From assembly GCA_942159475.1 (NCBI GenBank), contig OW804098.1, positions 116,161,225-116,225,224 on the forward strand: a DNA stretch of 64,000 nt, read 5' to 3'. The position numbers were made by a program, and so were the translations under genes. Below the pieces are notes generated by a model. The model had not been told where the DNA came from, searched no databases, and saw only the letters and a program-made list of their open reading frames with translations. The stretch comes from Sthenelais limicola (taxonomy: Eukaryota > Annelida > Polychaeta > Phyllodocida > Sigalionidae). Shown piece by piece: positions 25,301-33,203 of the stretch (positions are counted from its first letter, which is position 1; each line of letters starts with the position of its first letter).

Positions 25301-28300
25301 CCTACCTGTGATTGTGATTATACCTCGGGTTAGAGTTTTTCTTCATTATTATTCTCCCAAGTTAAAGGTATGTTTCATATTGTATTGTGTTGTTATAGGA
25401 ATATATGGTTTTTACTTACACCGCGTGTGTGTAGGCTTTTAATATTCCTTCACTTTACTTTTTCACATGTCGTTCTTCTATGTCCTTATGTTCCATTTCC
25501 ACTGTATGTGTCATTACGATTTAATATATTATACGTCTTGCTTAGGACCTGTTTAGTTCTAGCCAGTTCGTGTCTAGTCGGTCCTCCCTCCAGAAAAAGG
25601 GGGGGAGGGGGGTATTGTGGTGCTGAGTGTGGTGGTGCCGGGTCGGAGCGGTTATCCCCGCTCTGGCCCGGCGCTGCTAGCCAGTATCCCGAACCCCCGG
25701 TCTAGTCGCCCGGTTATCCGGGTGCGGCCGGCCGGACTGGATTCGGGCTGGCTGTTCTATCTGTTGCAGGGATGGTTTGCCACCAGATGTCGTGTGGGGG
25801 TTTTGTCTCTCTTATTTTAATATTTTACTGTTAGCATATGTCTGATGTCAATTCTTGTCTTAAACTACCCTTTCTTTACTATAACTTTTTTGTTCTTATC
25901 CCTCTCTTCTGTGAAGCGGAGGGAGAACCTTTTTCACTGTGGTTGAAGGGTTTTTAGTCGGCAATAAAGACTAAAGTGCTAGCAAGGACTCGGAGATCTG
26001 TGTTGTTCTATTCTTGTTGTTATTTACCCGAATCGCCGTACAAGTAAATAAGCAGACATTACATATAGTTCCATATTGATACCCCCACACAAGGGCCAAT
26101 AATTAATAATAAGTTGAGGAAATATAAAATTCTATGCATTTGTTGGAGTAGATCCGGAATTAAAGCCAGCACTAAATGCTGCACCATATACCCACCCTCA
26201 CTAGACTACCACCTACCTACCTACCTGCACCATATTGATCCCAAAATTCAAAGTGTTTTTGATTTGAACATTGCTCTTACCTCAACAAACCATACAGTCC
26301 TGCTTGACCTGCTTCAATAACTCCATGTGGCCCTCTCACATCTCTTTTTGGGACCATGCCCCATGAAAGCCAGCTTCCTTGAGAGTTTGGAACTGATCCA
26401 TATTCATAGAAAGTTGAAGCCACAAATCTGTAATCAGTTTCTGGGTTACTTTGGGAAGAAGATATATCAAAGTCAGGAGTTGTATAAGGAGCAAAAGGGT
26501 CTTGTCTGAGTACACTCATGTCTAGGCCAAATGAAGCATAGAATTCAGTCATATTGCTGACATGTTCATCCAGGGTTCGACAGTTTCCCAACCTATCCCC
26601 TACAGTTTCTCTTGAGGCAGGAAGGTAGATGCGTCCTTTGTCAATGAAGACAAATATCCTTGGATATGGAGCACTGGCCTGGCACTGTTCTTCATGTTCA
26701 GCATGTGATGAGGTAACAAGAATGAAAGCCAATGTGGTGATGATGAAGCACCTTTAAATGAAAGTTTATCATTCACATGTTAAATGTTGAAGATTGGTTT
26801 TATGATATTTTAAAATATAATAACACCATTGGGGATAATAACTTCTTTTCCAGTTTCACACTATGTCTATTACCACCCTATGACTAACAATGTTTGATGT
26901 ACAAATTGGCATCGTAATTCCCTCAAATTATTTTTTTCTCCAACTAAAGCGGTCTGGCCACTGTCGACAAAATTGTGTCAATGCAAAGTTGATGCAAAGA
27001 CAATGGAATTGCTGGTGATGCACGTCGATGAGAAGAGTTATTGGTGGTGGCATCATCTTGGCATCGACAAGGAAAAAAAGCTCGGCAACTATAGAACTAA
27101 TTTTCATGCTTTTATATATGGAATCTCATAGACTTCTCATCGCCACTACCCTTACCGATGCAATTTTTACATCGCCTACTCATTGCTGGCTATAGCCAAA
27201 GGCATAGGGATGGCAAGTTGATGCAAAGATGATGCAATAAATTTCACAAAAATCTTATCGACTACCTCATCGCTAATGCATAGCCAACGATTTTGTCGAC
27301 AGTACCCGGACCACTTAAGGTTAAAATTTATTTAAGTTACTATATTCCTGTAATACAAATGGACAATGAATACTTCCTAGAATATGACATACAACCTACA
27401 ATATTGACATAGAGCCTAGAATATTTTTTTTAAACGTTTTTATTTAAAAAAATATAACAGGAAAATATTTGCTGCTGACAATAAGCGTTTTCATAGGTTA
27501 TCTGCATACATCTCTTATATCTATATAATTCATGAAAAAATGATAAAAATTACATACAGATTAATGCACAATATCCTTTTAGTGATGGACAGATGATTAA
27601 AGAAATGATGAAAAATGAAAAAATAATCATATCTATCTTGATAATAGTTCATGAGGTAGGAGTGGGTATGAGAAGGAGCTGAGCAAGAGACCTATTTTAG
27701 ACTTTGTCCAGATAGAATTTTTTGATTTGGACTTTGAACATATTGTTATCATTTAGATGCATATACCTAATTATAGTGACGAGACCATGTTTTGGAGCAA
27801 ACTGTGCAAATCTTTTAAAGAGATAAACCACTGTCCTATGCACTGCTGCAGGCGGGAGTTTAAGGAACTAATGCATGAAAAATAAGGAGTAACAATAATT
27901 ATTTCAAACTTCGTCTTGAGAAAACATGTTTGGGGGATAACAAGAAGAAAAAAAATGGATCTCAGCATATATTTTTTTCATTTTAGAGACCACCAAAGTT
28001 TAGTATTGAAGTCTGTGGGGAAAATGGATATTTTCTCAGTTTTTCCAAGATTTCAGACAGACAAATAAAATTTTTTAGTTGAAATGCCACCATACAGGTT
28101 TACCCTCATGCATGAAAGAACAGGGTCTCAACATATTTTGAAAGATAATATTTAGCATTGAAAATCTTCGACATTCCTGTTTTTAACTCATCAGGATGCA
28201 GGTTCAGTTGAATAACTTTTCAAAAAAGTCGGTGACCCCCATTTATTGTTTGAAAGGGGAAAACAATATGTTAGCCATGTCTATAGAGATTTTTAAGAAA

Positions 28301-30765
28301 AAGTTATTTTCAATTTTTTTTTTCAATGAAAAAACGAAAAAAATTGTCCTTTTCTCATTGACTTCCATAGTGAACTGCCATAAATTTCAGGGCTCCCTGA
28401 AATAAAAACTAACCCGGTGACATATTGTTTTTATGGGCTTATTGAATTCACATAGCCTTGTTCTTTCACAAGGCAAAGTTTAAACAAAATGTTATTTTCA
28501 GTTTTTTTCCCTATTGAACAGTGGTTTATCTCTTTAAACAATAGGTATGTACATACAGTCATTTTTATCACAGTCATTGAATAACCAAGTAGAGTCAAAT
28601 CATAGCATACATGTCTAGGAGAGAGGTCGGGTCCACGAGCAACAATTATCGTCATCTAGTTTCACCGTCCGCTCTCCCAGGCTTGTATAAAGAAACAATT
28701 GCAAAACAGAATAGCAATACATATATACAGTTTGAAGCAAGAATACATAGTATATAAGCAACTGGTCAACTTACCATCTGAAAACGAATATAATTGGCAT
28801 GTCAGACGTACTCCCGAGAAAGAAGAGAAACTCTTCCAGTATTATGAGACCAGAAACGTATATAATTATGAGAAATTATGAGAAATATAATTATCTCATA
28901 TAATCTCATATAATTATGAGAAATCACCTCACTTTGGAGAGAGAGGCGAGGTCTACTAGCGATGATTATCGTCGTCAGGCCTTGTTGGCGGCCCTCTCCA
29001 AGTTTCCATTTTTCTGATCATAAATAATCATTATATTTAATTAATTAATTAATTAATATTTAATTATTGTCTAGACGTGGAGTTTTGTGGAATAGCTTAA
29101 TTTGCTTGGCCCAGTTTGCCAGGACAAGGTTATCAAGGTGGATACCATCGGGTAATCTGGTGTAGGTATGTTGTGGTCTATGTTTCTCATATTTATGAAA
29201 TTTAGTGATGAGGTGTGGGTGATTTAAATTCCTATTAAAATTCATCATTCTTAAATCTTGATTTATGGTGAGAATGGCATTCGATATCATCTTTTGGTAT
29301 GTGGAGAAACCTGGTAAACGATTGGCTTTGTTACGTTGGACACCTATTAATCCTCCCAACGCGATATTAGAGATGCTTTGCTCATAGTGTAGACTTTCGA
29401 GAGAGGATTCATATAAGGAATTCATATGGCAAACCAGTTCTACTTCGTGATATGATGCTAGGGATATTTCCTTTAGTAGACCGGTCTTTTAAACAAAAAT
29501 CACATATACCTCCAATTAAGATGGCGTTGGTAGGGTGGTGAAGATTAATTTTCCTTTTTAATTCAATTGTTAAGTGATCAAGGCCTGCATCGCTATATGG
29601 ATATACAATGATGTCATTAGAATTAATAAAGGGTTGCAGGTTCTTTCCCCTAGAGTCGGTCACTACTATTGTTGATGGATTCATTGCTTCTGTAATAAAT
29701 AGATTGGAGAAACAGTAGTGTATGTTAATCAGAGCAAAGTCCAGTCGACGCAATTTTACACATTCGATTCAAGGATAATTTACCGTCTATTGTTATATTG
29801 CTATCAGGATCAATGGAGGTATTAGGAAGAGTTTTCTGGTCAATTACCTGAGAGGCGGGAATTTTCTTTTGTTGTCTGCTTCTGGTTTGATTCTGAGCCT
29901 TATTCTTAGATTTATCCTTATCTGAGTTATTCTCTCTGTCCCTAGATGAATCGTTTCTAGGCTTAGATATGGAACGCGATCGCAGATATGTAGGTGATAA
30001 TTTCTCGGCATATGAAGGCATTTGCATTTGAACCGATCCTGTTGTTATTCTTGAGGAAGATGAACTGGCTATTGTTTCAGGTGACAAGGGTGGGGGCATG
30101 TTCGGGTGAATATTGCCGGCGGGGCCTAGAATTGCCACTCCTGAGTGATCAATCGCTTCCAAACAGGGCATTAATTGACTCAGCGATATGCTTGGTATAT
30201 CAAGGTCGGATATATTCTCTTGCTGGTCTGTGGACCAATTGTTGTGTTGTTGATTGCCTCCACCTGTTGCAATATTAGATTTGTTTGTCTCTGCTCTGGT
30301 CGATTTCTGCTTTCGGATGATTCTGGGAGAGCTACTGTCAAAACTAAAACACCTAAAATACCTCCTAGAATTTGACATAGAGCCTAGAATACCTTCTAGA
30401 ATACTGGCATACAACCTAGAATATTGACATACAGCCTAGAATACCTCCTAGAGTACTGACAAACAACTTAGAATACCTCCTAGAATACCGACATACAACT
30501 TAGAATATTCCTAGAATAATTTCATATAAGCTAGAATACTAAAATCTGATTATAAAAAGGAACATGTAAAACAAAATTATGAATTTAGGAAGAGTATTAT
30601 TACATCAAAAGCTAAAACAATAAGAGTAGCTTTATAGGACTTTATGAATTCTCTCTAGATTGGCCAATCTATACATCAAAACTTATAACCATATTATTTA
30701 AGTAGCTTGTGGCTGCAGAACCTACAACATAATCACAGAGAACAACTTTCTTACCTCATCTTCAT
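13385..30765 (-). CDS. Gene C: secreted family member with huge, transposon-filled introns
   Basis: CDS joins exon 1 (30765-30755, ATGAAGATGAG|GTAAGA), exon 2 (26751-26281, ending GAG|GTAAGA) and exon 3 (13583-13385): 681 nt, 226 residues. No stop or frameshift is seen despite 12.7 kb in intron 2 and 4.0 kb in intron 1. The protein keeps the signal peptide, the three cysteines and TFPP. Differences from A and B include SSSQSNPETDYRFVAST in exon 2 and GLYGLLR at the exon 2 end. Intron 2 holds a hAT-like element, a LINE fragment and the palindromic gypsy element. Intron 1 holds a MITE and an SGNH ORF1 element. The 3' UTR is split by a 2 kb TIR insertion. Open exons suggest selection, but whether such introns still splice cannot be judged from sequence. 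Confidence 0.75.
13909..15513. mobile_element. 1.6 kb non-autonomous hAT-like element in gene C intron 2
   Basis: Imperfect terminal inverted repeats caggggtggatccagg and cctggatccgcccctc bound the segment, and atcag flanks both ends. Intron 2 of gene A has the uninterrupted sequence at this point (taaaatcagtctagttc near 6350), which defines the empty site. The CAGGGG terminus is typical of hAT elements. I see no transposase; a 98-codon open frame at 14087-14383 has no recognisable motif. Confidence 0.7.
15535..16003 (-). mobile_element. LINE 3' fragment split by the gypsy element (left part)
   Basis: Same RT C-terminal fragment as in gene A intron 2 (NPKTALQIYKSQNLPYIDYG). The gypsy composite starts within it, and the remaining piece resumes after 26059. 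Relative to gene A, about 15-20 bp of target are missing at the insertion. Confidence 0.7.
16010..16296 (-). repeat. Inverted partial LTR at the left end of the gypsy composite
   Basis: Reverse complement of the first 288 bp or so of the 3' LTR. It breaks off before the LTR poly(A) signal and the distal part, so the end is not a canonical integrase-made terminus. Confidence 0.7.
16883..18678 (-). pseudogene. Inverted, truncated copy of gypsy ORF3
   Basis: Matches the C-terminal part of the intact ORF3 on the other arm, starting at EVVINPSVLVKLNSVERLW. It lacks the N-terminal third. A 1 bp deletion near 17240 shifts the frame after PPPSGGS, and a 6 bp deletion removes two residues in the first zinc-finger-like unit (RTRFYRH against RTRERFYRH). 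Otherwise the two copies are nearly identical. Confidence 0.8.
18679..21523 (+). pseudogene. Gypsy pol, 5'-truncated: RT, RNase H, integrase
   Basis: True pol text begins at IDECIEALGGMKW, at the palindrome junction; the open frame before it (from 18563) is read-through of the inverted arm. RT motif A (FITLDLESGYWQ) and motif C (YLDDIIIFG) are present, but protease and the front of RT are gone. RNase H shows ILDTDASGFG, KRELLAV and RTDHASLRWL. Integrase has an HHCC finger (LHGNKLAAHF, CEICASCK) and a DDE core (LDIIGPF, LQTDGAPEF, NGQVERFN). The C-terminus carries an AT-hook-like KRGRPPRAP and acidic stretches. The remaining frame is open, so loss is recent, but without protease and RT N-terminus it cannot work alone. 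Confidence 0.9.
21524..22195 (+). other. Spacer between gypsy pol and ORF3
   Basis: No open frame of note and no similarity that I can see to the 3' LTR, so it is not an internal LTR. It contains acceptor-like sites such as tgttgtgtctacag (about 21828-21841), compatible with expression of ORF3 from a spliced subgenomic RNA. Confidence 0.4.
22196..25012 (+). CDS. Gypsy ORF3: 938-residue C2H2-finger and coiled-coil protein
   Basis: An intact frame between pol and the 3' LTR. Residues about 1-110 are Lys/Ala-rich (KKKLSEQRKAERKAREQ), followed by an acidic, Pro-rich segment to about 210. A pair of C2H2-like zinc units lies at about 365-435: CPFVYC with RHLVEEH, then CPHASSC with RHCMTQHH. Past about residue 590 a coiled coil is likely (LEQENLDLQDQLRFYKEE). 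The rest is Pro-rich with an acidic end. I see no signal peptide or transmembrane span, so it does not look like an envelope protein. It could be an accessory nucleic-acid-binding protein or a displaced Gag-like protein. A 672 bp spacer with candidate splice acceptors precedes the ATG at 22196. Confidence 0.75.
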   Translation: MADEEKPGGSQGYAADFPEMAKVPAPNPELAVKKKLSEQRKAERKAREQSRLAAMKKATVAKQSLLKKSAEVKAPKVKKLGKKAAEKPATKVVERTSPRRANPGVVVADTQLPEAQLAAAGQTERAPSPAASDVVVVDSPESTPAPRAEEGEIVEDGATAAVGDPGTEGVTPDTAQLTAVGVEKTQEAEEMDTTPVVDVVAEKPEDDGGFVEVKSKKKKPKAGIVKVGSEKEVQAIERQHGISRYRSGKFAKKREDPDFAVRNITRWNALQKKLDTFVVLEEDIAPVVPSVEDTFPVCPESEDEDEAMAEYSNGTLMSKYEMEFHFLKSRTGRQPESTREVVINPTVLVKLNSVERLWSPGQRCPFVYCRHLDPSINPDGVRSYRTRERFYRHLVEEHCPASYQLTCPHASSCLVRLDRRSELVRHCMTQHHEKRDTALDMCISFRVFQKEFPNYGCQKFARMTRGDWETVSVLGRTGGSRRFVIPKLPASHGSGPAPASVWKKPPSSSYGSADHMNSSIESSVVDQSSMLSGAERSERSERIRPMGSRIPNVDATYDHVSRSLERITACMDAGVSAIQSTASAVMADIRNLIGEAFEPLEGIQELREQVKLIPNLEQENLDLQDQLRFYKEEDNRSREVNMELRRKLSRYEQQGGPDSKRKKTEKDKVENVVQGKPEDQVMEEEEKSEKTGAVGGTVSISDMREVMSGLFKEMFEEHLPQPAVQQLPPPPPVAMTMPTFPSWDAFFQSFGQNLPQYTATDPDMRTFADPNAQMAMRMAPPLFSPPAVSRVRQSPQVPLYSTAVAGGVGFGENPPPSGGSVPHAGKPGMVRGGKPSLLPKPRTMVTLTPVGRPSTGRTTSTPVASPERTAVLVPDKALDSPARLALEMKRLEENLTQDTGEGGVVDSDAAEESPEMEMSVEEENRLLRGEKGTVMDEY
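25593..25615 (+). other. Polypurine tract of the gypsy element
   Basis: A purine run (aaaaagggggggagggggg) directly before the TG that starts the LTR, the standard plus-strand priming site. It confirms that ORF3 lies inside the element. Its inverted partner lies at about 16298-16320. Confidence 0.75.
25616..26058 (+). repeat. 3' LTR of the gypsy element
   Basis: A 443 bp segment starting TGTGGTGCTG after the polypurine tract and ending GCAGACA, with TG...CA ends. It contains an AATAAA at 25963-25968. The right flank (tatagttccatattgatacc) rejoins the LINE fragment of gene C intron 2. Confidence 0.7.
26947..27318. mobile_element. 372 bp MITE in gene C intron 1
   Basis: Terminal inverted repeats of about 30 bp (agcggtctggccactgtcga and tcgacagtacccggaccact). 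Gene B intron 1 keeps the empty site (ctccaactaaggttctaat near 9620), so the insertion postdates the B/C duplication. The flanking duplication is taa or ta. It has no coding capacity; the superfamily is unclear. Confidence 0.75.
27320..29034. other. Gene C intron 1, mostly unassigned repeat-like sequence
   Basis: It starts with a short run of the cctagaata minisatellite (27370-27425). The rest is AT-rich and non-coding. An inverted pair of about 18 bp (aaagagataaaccactgt near 27818; acagtggtttatctcttt near 28517) suggests a degraded foldback element. Two related 65 nt segments at 28617-28680 and 28935-28999 are described separately. Confidence 0.4.
29035..30350 (-). mobile_element. LINE ORF1-type element with SGNH (GDSL) hydrolase domain
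   Basis: The minus strand encodes, across three frames, a low-complexity Ser/Asn/Lys-rich N-terminus and then an SGNH hydrolase-like fold. The nucleophile block is IVVTDSRGKNL (about 29680), and the Asp-His block is LPDGIHLDNLVLANWAKQI (about 29145-29090). SGNH/esterase ORF1 proteins are known from CR1-group LINEs. Frameshifts near 29750 and 29410 make it a pseudogene. It ends at a (ttaa)n tract (29035-29065), but no reverse transcriptase follows, so it is an ORF1-only piece. It is embedded in the cctagaata minisatellite. Confidence 0.65.
30350..30540. repeat. cctagaata minisatellite in gene C intron 1
   Basis: Same units as in gene B intron 1 (tagaatacctcctagaat, gacatacaac), flanking the 5' end of the SGNH element. 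Confidence 0.8.
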
Positions 30766-30804
30766 CTCTAAGCCCATCTTTGTCTACTAAGCTGGTTCTT
30801 TCAG

Positions 30805-31620
30805 CCTATACATTATGCTTTGCAACATATTGCCTTTTACAGTCTGAAACAAGGTTACATTGGGAAATATTTATGGAAACTTGCTCATTGAGAACGTGAG
30901 CCTTCAAGTAGGGTGAATCAATTGTGAATCAATCTTGTGTCAAGTGGACAGACTGCAATAATTTACCTTTGCTGAAAGCTGCATTTTCAGCTATTGTGAA
31001 AATAAATCTTACCAAATTTACTCATTGCTTGACCGATAGACTGAAGTTAACAATATATTGCTGTTGTTATTTTTTCTTTATTCATTTAGGGCAAAGAAAG
31101 TTATATGTTGATAATGTATTGTATTGATCCACATCATTGCTAACTTTTTGTTGGAAAAGGAGATAATCTCTGCAATAGCAGTTTTTTTTACTTCTTCTTT
31201 GCTCTATTTCTATGAGCAGCAGTGAGCGATAATACGTGAAACCACTATAGAAAGGGTTTTGGTAATGTGGGGACATTCATGAAGTCCTGCAGCCAAAACA
31301 AGTGTGAAATCATTAGTAAATGCATTCTAAGCTATTATCACCAACAAATCTTACCAAATTTATTCATTGTTTGACCAATAGGACTGAAGGTATCAATATG
31401 TTGCTGCTATTAGTGGAATAAAGAGGTTGTCTTTGATGTACCAACTTCTCCTTTGCTCCATTTCGATGAGAACTATTTATAAGAGAATTTGTCATGTCAA
31501 ATTGGTTGTAATAAAACAGTCAAACCACTGCAGAAAGGATTACAGTGATGTGGGGACTTTTGAATTCATGAAGTCCTGTAGCAAAAACAACCGGGTGAAA
31601 TCTTCCGAAACTTTGGTCAA
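30805..31620 (-). promoter_or_regulatory. Upstream block of gene C, present in two partial copies
   Basis: 30805-31320 repeats the block seen upstream of A and B, with an extra insertion (about 31070-31100) at the TATA-equivalent site. 31325-31620 is a second, more diverged copy. A reversed tttatt in it would fit an old poly(A) site. This is consistent with a lost or degraded gene unit between C and D. Confidence 0.45.
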
Positions 31621-31639
31621 ATAACTTACAAATGGGTAG

Positions 31640-31880
31640 GGAATAATTTTTACTACAATTAATACCAGATACATATACGTTCTGATATTAAAGACAGCAC
31701 ATGACCAAAAGAACTCTCTTATTAGCTGCATTGCAACGGCACATGAACTACGACCAGTCTGAAGTATATACTGAACTTGAGTATTATCGGTATAAATATA
31801 AACCAAGCTGTTTTTGAAGTAATGATACCAGCGTTTCATACCGGCAACAATACGTCGATTCAATACGAAATTCTCGGGCT
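31640..31880 (-). pseudogene. RNase H fragment of a DIRS-like retroelement
   Basis: The minus strand reads SLVYIYTDNTQVQYILQT, then AMQLIREFFWSCAVFNI, resembling the RNase H domain of DIRS/Ngaro tyrosine-recombinase retroelements (TDN core, then a helix with Trp). No RT or recombinase is seen around it. It is a short relic; a gypsy-like origin is also possible. Confidence 0.45.
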
Positions 31881-32577
31881 AACACCCCTCGAATTGTCCA
31901 CCAGGCAACAGACCACTCAGACCATCCAAAACCTCAGGTATTGATGCTATATCATATACCCGCAACCCTACAAATGTAACCTTCAGGCAAGTAAACACGC
32001 CTATCATACAGACCCTTCAGCTTCAGTTACAATCTCCTCCAATATATATCAGAGGAGGATAATTAAAAATCACAAGCCATTTTATTCTAAAACCCTTATA
32101 ATTGGAAATTTAATCCAACATTGCTAACCATCGCAAATCTTTGGTGTTAATAATGTCCATATATTGTTATGCATGCCATGATAGAATGTTAGTGCAGTTA
32201 TCTAGACCAAGCGCAACCGACCCCGCCCCCTATAGGGCGGATTTAGACCACCTTTAAACCTCCTTTCGTTGCTCCATTACCCCTGGTATTCTCAGTTAGA
32301 CAGAACTCACACCCATCGACCTGTTTTTTATGTTTTCCCATCTAAATGGGTACCATTACATTGTCTGTACGGCAAGTCGTGTTCCTCTTCATGCCTTTTT
32401 AGGGGACGACTTATGTATAATCTGGTACAGGAAAGTTGCAATTTTAAATATAAAGATTGGTTTAGAATCCCACCCCTGTCGGAGCTCTCACACACACTGC
32501 ACCTTCACTCACACACTACACTCACTCACCAGCCACTGCCCCTCCCGCTGCCTGCCACTGCCTACCACTGCCTGCCA

Positions 32578-32620
32578 CTAGTGTGTGTGTAGCCTTGCCT
32601 CAAGGCTACACACACACTAG
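32578..32620. repeat. Perfect 20 bp hairpin with 3 nt loop
   Basis: ctagtgtgtgtgtagccttg, loop cct, then the exact reverse complement. It lies in a short CA/TG- and CACTGCC-rich tract (32480-32660). Confidence 0.85.
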
Positions 32621-33053
32621 GCAGGTAGGCAGTCAGGTATCAAACACTAACACATGGGAGGAGTGAAGGATGGGTGGTTGGTGGGCATGCAGTGTCATTC
32701 AAGGTGAGAAAAATGACAACTATAAGAACAAAAACAGACAATAAAATAAGTAGAGCAAGCAAAAGTACTAGCGGGTAGAATTTCTGGACAATACTGAACT
32801 CGGAGTCAGCTTGGATCATTTTTTTAAAATAGTTTTATTTCTCGAATGAGACAAAATAAAGCAGTACATCCTTCTACATCAAGATATAGATAGGCGCTTT
32901 TTTAAAATAAAAAGAGTTTGTCAAACTAGGATAAGACAACATTATTGATCTTGATGGATCAACATAGTTATTGTTATGTTATCTAGTGAAACGTGTATTG
33001 TTATGCTATCCAATGCAACTATTCAAGTTTCCTGAGTACACTTGTGCAAGTAT

Positions 33054-33059
33054 TTTATT
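33054..33059 (-). terminator. Possible poly(A) signal of gene D
   Basis: AATAAA on the minus strand, about 145 nt past the gene D stop. It is not conserved with the signals of A-C, so support is only positional. Confidence 0.35.
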
Positions 33060-33203
33060 GTTTTAACACGAAATCTATACAAATAAATCTGATAAGAGTC
33101 AACCACAGAAATATACTAATGGAAGTCTTTTCATTGCTTGATAAATAAACTAATATTTAAAAATTAAAAGCTATATAACTGAGGCTCAGGCTGGTCTAAA
33201 CTG

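Larger units (their letters stand above)
16010..26058 (+). mobile_element. Rearranged palindromic Ty3/gypsy LTR retrotransposon
   Basis: A 10 kb composite. The left arm (16010-18678) is the inverted copy of 23210-25903, covering part of the LTR, the polypurine tract, the 3' UTR and about two thirds of ORF3. Then come pol from RT motif A to the end of integrase (18679-21523), a 672 bp spacer, complete ORF3 (22196-25012), 3' UTR, polypurine tract and 3' LTR. The 5' LTR, primer-binding site, gag, protease and the start of RT are missing. I find no matching target duplication at the outer ends. The arms differ by several indels (6, 1 and 17 bp), so they are not a simple hairpin copy of one molecule. 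Confidence 0.8.

Noticed and set aside
16010..25903. Gypsy palindrome as a pure assembly fold-back artefact
   Set aside because: The arms differ by 6, 1 and 17 bp indels and by substitutions, which a single-molecule fold-back would not give.
28600..29000. tRNA genes suggested by the paired ggagaga/tctcc ends
   Set aside because: No T-loop or anticodon arm fits either copy.
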